From NCBI GenBank assembly GCA_023091735.1, contig JALKBU010001423.1, forward strand, positions 1-11,249: a stretch of DNA of 11,249 bases, written 5' to 3'. Of the stretch, positions 8,980 to 11,249 are shown in pieces. The position numbers and the translations under genes were made by a program. The first letter of the stretch is position 1. The number at the start of each line of letters is the position of its first letter. The stretch comes from Trichomonas tenax (taxonomy: Eukaryota; Parabasalia; Trichomonadida; Trichomonadidae). Under the pieces are notes generated by a model. That model was not told the DNA's origin and searched no databases. It was given only the letters and a program-made list of their open reading frames with translations.

Positions 8980-9149
8980 TAAAAATAAAGAACAAGTGAG
9001 ATAGATTGATTTCATATCATAATGAAGATAAAATGAGATAGATTGATTTCATATCATAATGAAGATAAAATGAGAGAGATTGATTGTGCATCATAATGAT
9101 GAAAAAATGAGATAGATTGATTTCATATCATAATGATGAAAAAATAAAA

Positions 9150-9875
9150 TTAGCAAACAAATATTTTGTTGATATCCGCACCATTTCCAAAAAGCATTTT
9201 TATTATTTTCATATTCTTCTCATTTATTGATTTCGTAATTGCATTATTGTTATTTTCTTTGTTGTTAACTTCCCAAAACTTTTCACTATTGCCAAATTTT
9301 ATGGTTTCTATATCTTCTTCTGCTACAGCAGCTGTCAAAATATTCCAGATTTTTCCAAAATTGTCAGGAGATTTTTTTAGTTTTTTAAGCGAATCAATGT
9401 TATGATTTGATCTTAAATCTGGTTTTTTGGTTTCCTGAGGATGATGAGAATCTGTGGTAAATAATTTAGTGTTCTTTGATCTGAATTCCCCATTAGCTGA
9501 TTCATTCTTTACCTCTTGATATGGTTTTGAAGATGAAATTAAAGAATTAATGATATTTCCGATGGGTTGAAGACATTTTATTTCGAGATATTTATTCACA
9601 GCATTCAAAAAGTTAAGAACATTGCCAAGCTGAGATTTATCATCTCCGAAGTCAACATTAAGATGGTAAAATATAGAAAGCTTATCATATGTGTCATAGT
9701 GCTCTTTGCATTTCTTTAAAATGTAAATGGAATCTTCGATACTCAATTTTGCATTCTTAAGAAACTTTAAAAGATCATCGAAATCATCTAAGATATCGAA
9801 TAATGTGTCGTTAGCGACCATCTGATGGAGGCTCTTTGCTGTCTCTTTAGGATCAATCCCCCCAGGAAAGTTCAT
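9150..9875 (-). CDS. N-terminal region of the ankyrin-repeat protein (241 codons)
   Basis: A continuous 241-codon frame from ATG 9873-9875 to TAA 9150-9152. Residues 1-115 are helical and unrecognised in detail (MNFPGGIDPKETAKSLHQMV, then LSIEDSIYILKKCKEHY). Their layout resembles the non-ankyrin N-terminal domain of many trichomonad ankyrin proteins. Residues 120-170 are polar and probably disordered. Degenerate ankyrin units follow at about 178-194 and 211-236 (AITKSINEKNMKIIKMLFGN then GADIN). The frame ends KIFVC shortly after GADIN. Its 3' edge aligns base for base with the edges of the islands, so coding probably ended near 9165, and the last few codons belong to the spacer. No signal peptide or membrane helix is visible. 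The short opposite-strand frame (9166-9405) is a shadow. The true product may be only this truncated protein. Confidence 0.8.
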   Translation of the reverse strand: MNFPGGIDPKETAKSLHQMVANDTLFDILDDFDDLLKFLKNAKLSIEDSIYILKKCKEHYDTYDKLSIFYHLNVDFGDDKSQLGNVLNFLNAVNKYLEIKCLQPIGNIINSLISSSKPYQEVKNESANGEFRSKNTKLFTTDSHHPQETKKPDLRSNHNIDSLKKLKKSPDNFGKIWNILTAAVAEEDIETIKFGNSEKFWEVNNKENNNNAITKSINEKNMKIIKMLFGNGADINKIFVC

Positions 9876-9886
9876 TAAAAATTTGA
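9876..9886 (-). promoter_or_regulatory. Possible initiator directly before the ankyrin ATG
   Basis: On the minus strand TCAAATTTTTA abuts the start codon. It shares the TCA opening and T-run of the trichomonad initiator but lacks the pyrimidine after TCA and the CATTA end. The position, about ten bases before ATG, is typical for that element. An in-frame TAA about 65 bases upstream of the ATG limits any N-terminal extension. Confidence 0.25.
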
Positions 9887-10631
9887 CAATATCACCAGAA
9901 AAGTGCCACTTCTTCCGGCAACATAACCCACATTGTTATGCCTGTCAAATAGGATAATTTTCAAAAAAGTTAATTGAGGGCAACTGCCACAAATTTCTCA
10001 GTTAGGTTCTCAATTTTTATGCAGTGGAATACAAACACTGCATTATGTATATTAATCCATTATGCAAGGAACAATTTGCGATTTACTTACAATGGTCCGA
10101 TGAGATAGTCTCTTTTAAAATTGTATAGTATGGACTGTTAAGCTTAATTGTACAATTTTTGATTATAGTAGTCACAAAATTAGTGTTGAAAGGTTTACAA
10201 ATAACTTTTGATGGAATCAAAACGCACAAATGTGAATAATGCTATAGATAGTATTCACAGTAGAAATATCACTAAATCTGAGTTGTCTAATTTGTCTCAA
10301 TTTATTGAATGTATTGAAATATTTTTCGATTTTAATTGAATAAATTGACATTACAGCATATATAGAATAAAGTATTTTCAAATATATGTTTGTCATGTAA
10401 TCAGCGTTCTGACGATAAAAATTATTTATTTGTCAATATAAGTCAATCTGCCATTTTTATGATATGTAAATTCATTTTATTGCCAGAATAAATAATATAG
10501 CAACTTTACATGTCAGATGCGCACGTTTAAATTTCTAGAAAAATATGTGTATCTTGCATTCTGAGTCAGTACTTCCTTCTATCCAAGCAGAATTCTGATG
10601 CATTATTCATTCGCACATTCTAAGGTATTGC
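9887..10631. other. Intergenic AT-rich DNA, no gene seen
   Basis: No frame of useful length and no RNA gene is visible. Small chance-size palindromes occur, such as AATTGTACAATT at 10146-10157. The part next to 9886 presumably includes the 5' flank of the ankyrin gene. Confidence 0.6.
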
Positions 10632-10709
10632 AGTTAGTAATAAGATGTTCGCATCCCTCGTGACTTCGCCACGAGTTCTGCTAACATCTTTTAAAGTAAT
10701 TACTGAACT
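10632..10709. repeat. Long imperfect inverted repeat / hairpin (78 bp)
   Basis: Paired arms from outside in: AGTTAGTAAT with ATTACTGAACT (one bulge), AGATGTT with AACATCT, GCA with TGC, and CTCGTG (10657-10662) with CACGAG (10670-10675), around the 7-nt loop ACTTCGC. The internal mismatches are short and the inner stem is GC-rich in AT-rich surroundings. It could be a structured RNA, a transcription-end structure, or a miniature inverted-repeat relic. No flanking gene is close enough to choose. Confidence 0.65.
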
Positions 10710-10855
10710 CACAAATTATAAAAACAATAATTTATTAATACTAATATTTACGATAGAGTTAATTTTACAAGTTAGGGTCCCCCATATAGAAAATAAAATT
10801 TTGAATTTCTTACAAAATTAACGTTAAAATTGATTTTGAAACTAATGACTTTATA

Positions 10856-10973
10856 AAATTTATTCAGTTTTTGAAAAAAAAATAATTTATGACAAACTAA
10901 CTAACTAAGAAAAGAAAGCGAAAGGAATTTATGAAGTAAGAAATTTGAAAAATAATTTTAGTGGTTATGAGAG
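10856..10973. repeat. 118-bp tandem repeat, copy 1
   Basis: Starts AAATTTATTCAGTTTTTG and includes CAAACTAACTAACTAAG and TTTTAGTGGTTATGAGA. Copy 2 follows without a gap. The two are nearly identical apart from a 24-nt insertion in copy 2 and a few substitutions (for example GAAGTAAG against GAAGTCAG). Confidence 0.9.
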
Positions 10974-11115
10974 AAATTTATTCAGTTTTTGAAAAAAAAA
11001 TAATTTATGACAAACTAACTAACTAAGAAAAGAAAGCGAAGGGCTTCGCCCAAGCCCGAAGGGCAAGGATTTATGAAGTCAGAAATTTGAAAAATAATTT
11101 TAGTGGTTATGAGAT
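10974..11115. repeat. 118-bp tandem repeat, copy 2, with 24-nt GC-rich insertion
   Basis: 142 bp, that is 118 plus 24. The extra bases lie between GCGAA and TTTATGAAG, and form GGGCTTCGCCC, AA, then GCCCGAAGGGC (11041-11064): two small adjacent hairpins, or one larger one with GGGCTT pairing AAGCCC. A third partial copy (AAATTTTTTCAGTTTT, from 11116) runs up to the stop codon of the gene at 11130. Confidence 0.9.
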
Positions 11116-11129
11116 AAATTTTTTCAGTT

Positions 11130-11249
11130 TTAATAAACCCTATACCACGTGTAAACAGTAATGTATGGAGGCATGTAATCAGTACCTGAACCAGTGTCGG
11201 CAGTGTTTCCGTAAACTGAATGAATGTGACTTCCTGCATGATCAATGAT
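11130..11249 (-). CDS. C-terminal fragment, tail-collar/fibre-type protein (partial)
   Basis: Thirty-nine codons continue to the window edge and end at TAA 11130-11132. The frame reads IDHAGSHIHSVYGNTADTGS, then GTDYMPPYITVYTWYRVY. A GSHxHxV segment followed by a PPY-x-x-V-Y-x-W-Y-R ending is the typical C-terminus of phage tail-collar and microcystin-dependent-like fibre proteins, also found in some large DNA viruses and Polinton-like elements. In a eukaryotic context this suggests a Maverick/Polinton relic or a gene acquired from such an element. A competing frame (11015-11245) is longer but composed of low-complexity hydrophobic sequence and runs into the tandem repeat, so I prefer this one. 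The upstream part lies outside the window, so family assignment rests on a short motif. Confidence 0.55.
   Translation of the reverse strand: MIDHAGSHIHSVYGNTADTGSGTDYMPPYITVYTWYRVY

Larger units (their letters stand above)
4991..9161. repeat. 37-bp minisatellite in nine spacers (85 units)
   Basis: The plus-strand unit is AAATGAGATAGATTGAT, a six-base variable slot, TCATAAT, then GATGAAA (37 bp). Whole units occupy 5005-5300 (8), 5425-5646 (6), 5771-6029 (7), 6154-6523 (10), 6648-6980 (9), 7105-7733 (17), 7858-8671 (22), 8796-8869 (2) and 8994-9141 (4). Each block has a 14-bp left flank (TAAAAATAAAGAAC type) and a 20-bp right flank (ATATAAAATTGATAGAAAAC type). Spacer lengths fit 34 + 37 x m with no net length deviation. 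The slot varies as TTCATA, TGCGTA, GTAATA, TGTGTA, TTTGTA, CCAATA, TCCGTA, TATATA and others. GATGAA is sometimes replaced by GAAGAT or AAAGAAC, and the latter also occurs in the left flank, linking flank and satellite. Confidence 0.95.
4910..9875 (-). other. Ankyrin-repeat locus broken up by a 37-bp minisatellite
   Basis: Read on the minus strand, the locus starts like an ordinary ankyrin-protein gene (ATG 9873-9875) and ends with a diverged ankyrin unit and TAA (4910-4912). Between them lie eight 90-bp ankyrin islands with the same 30 residues. Neighbouring coding pieces are separated by nine spacers of 34 + 37 x m bp. Ankyrin repeats are normally contiguous 33-residue units that bind protein partners. 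Each island supplies 26 core residues (SPLSIA ... GADVN) plus part of the linker, so about seven linker residues should bridge consecutive units. Spacers contain stops in most frames, because 37 is not a multiple of three. I see no GT...AG pair conserved at all junctions and no trichomonad splice signals (GTAYGT, ACTAACACACAG). It is therefore either a pseudogene colonised by a co-amplifying satellite, or a gene needing unconventional RNA joining. Confidence 0.8.

Noticed and set aside
4991..9161. CRISPR-like array (37-bp repeats)
   Set aside because: The 37-bp units are head-to-tail with no unique spacers, the variable part is only six bases, and the context is eukaryotic.
4991..9161. Ordinary GT-AG introns between islands
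   Set aside because: No GT is conserved at the expected donor edge (GTT is TTT in islands 4, 6 and 8 and absent in the N-terminal piece), and no AG directly precedes FNSPLS.
9166..9405. 79-codon plus-strand frame opposite the ankyrin N-terminal region
   Set aside because: Low-complexity Phe/Ser/Leu sequence caused by the antisense of Lys/Asn/Glu-rich coding DNA.
10885..11031. ACTAACTAACTAAG as a trichomonad 3' splice signal
   Set aside because: It lacks the ACACAG end, occurs in both copies of a noncoding tandem repeat, and no donor or coding exon is nearby.
11015..11245. 76-codon minus-strand frame at the window end
   Set aside because: It runs through the tandem repeat and the GC hairpin. 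The fibre-type frame over 11130-11249 has a recognisable motif and ends at the repeat border.

Overview
The window looks like nuclear DNA of a microbial eukaryote, most likely a parabasalid (Trichomonas/Tritrichomonas-like). The reasons are an intron-free, relatively GC-rich kinesin gene in very AT-rich surroundings, an ankyrin-repeat protein of the kind expanded in trichomonads, and initiator-like TCA...TCATTA motifs. The assignment is an inference; no rRNA or tRNA is present to confirm it.

Layout. (1) Positions 1-760, minus strand: a frameshifted relic gene of unknown family (13-524), then a truncated diverged second copy of its C-terminus (611-756). (2) 926-2386, plus strand: a complete 486-residue kinesin, best matched by eye to the kinesin-6 (KIF20/KIF23) class, and the clearest intact gene. 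(3) 2387-4909: about 2.5 kb with no convincing gene. It holds a G/C-run island (2485-2721), small palindromes, and a 47-bp direct repeat 396 bp apart. (4) 4910-9875, minus strand: the main attraction. A normal-looking ankyrin N-terminal region (start codon 9873-9875) and a diverged final ankyrin unit with its own stop (4910-4912) flank eight nearly identical 90-bp ankyrin-coding islands. Islands and ends are separated by nine spacers built of a 37-bp minisatellite. Every spacer is exactly 34 + 37 x m bp (m = 8, 6, 7, 10, 9, 17, 22, 2, 4 from low to high coordinate; 85 units in all). No canonical splice sites are visible, so either an unusual maturation joins the islands or an ankyrin gene has been broken up by a co-amplifying satellite. 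(5) 9876-11129: intergenic, with a long imperfect hairpin (10632-10709) and a 118-bp tandem duplication whose second copy carries a 24-nt GC-rich hairpin insertion. (6) 11130-11249, minus strand: the C-terminal 39 codons of a gene running off the window, with features of a phage-tail-collar/fibre-type C-terminus, possibly from a Maverick/Polinton-type element.

No operon-like cooperation between genes is evident. The kinesin is a cellular motor gene, the ankyrin locus is a rapidly rearranging repeat locus, and both edges carry degenerate or element-like coding fragments.
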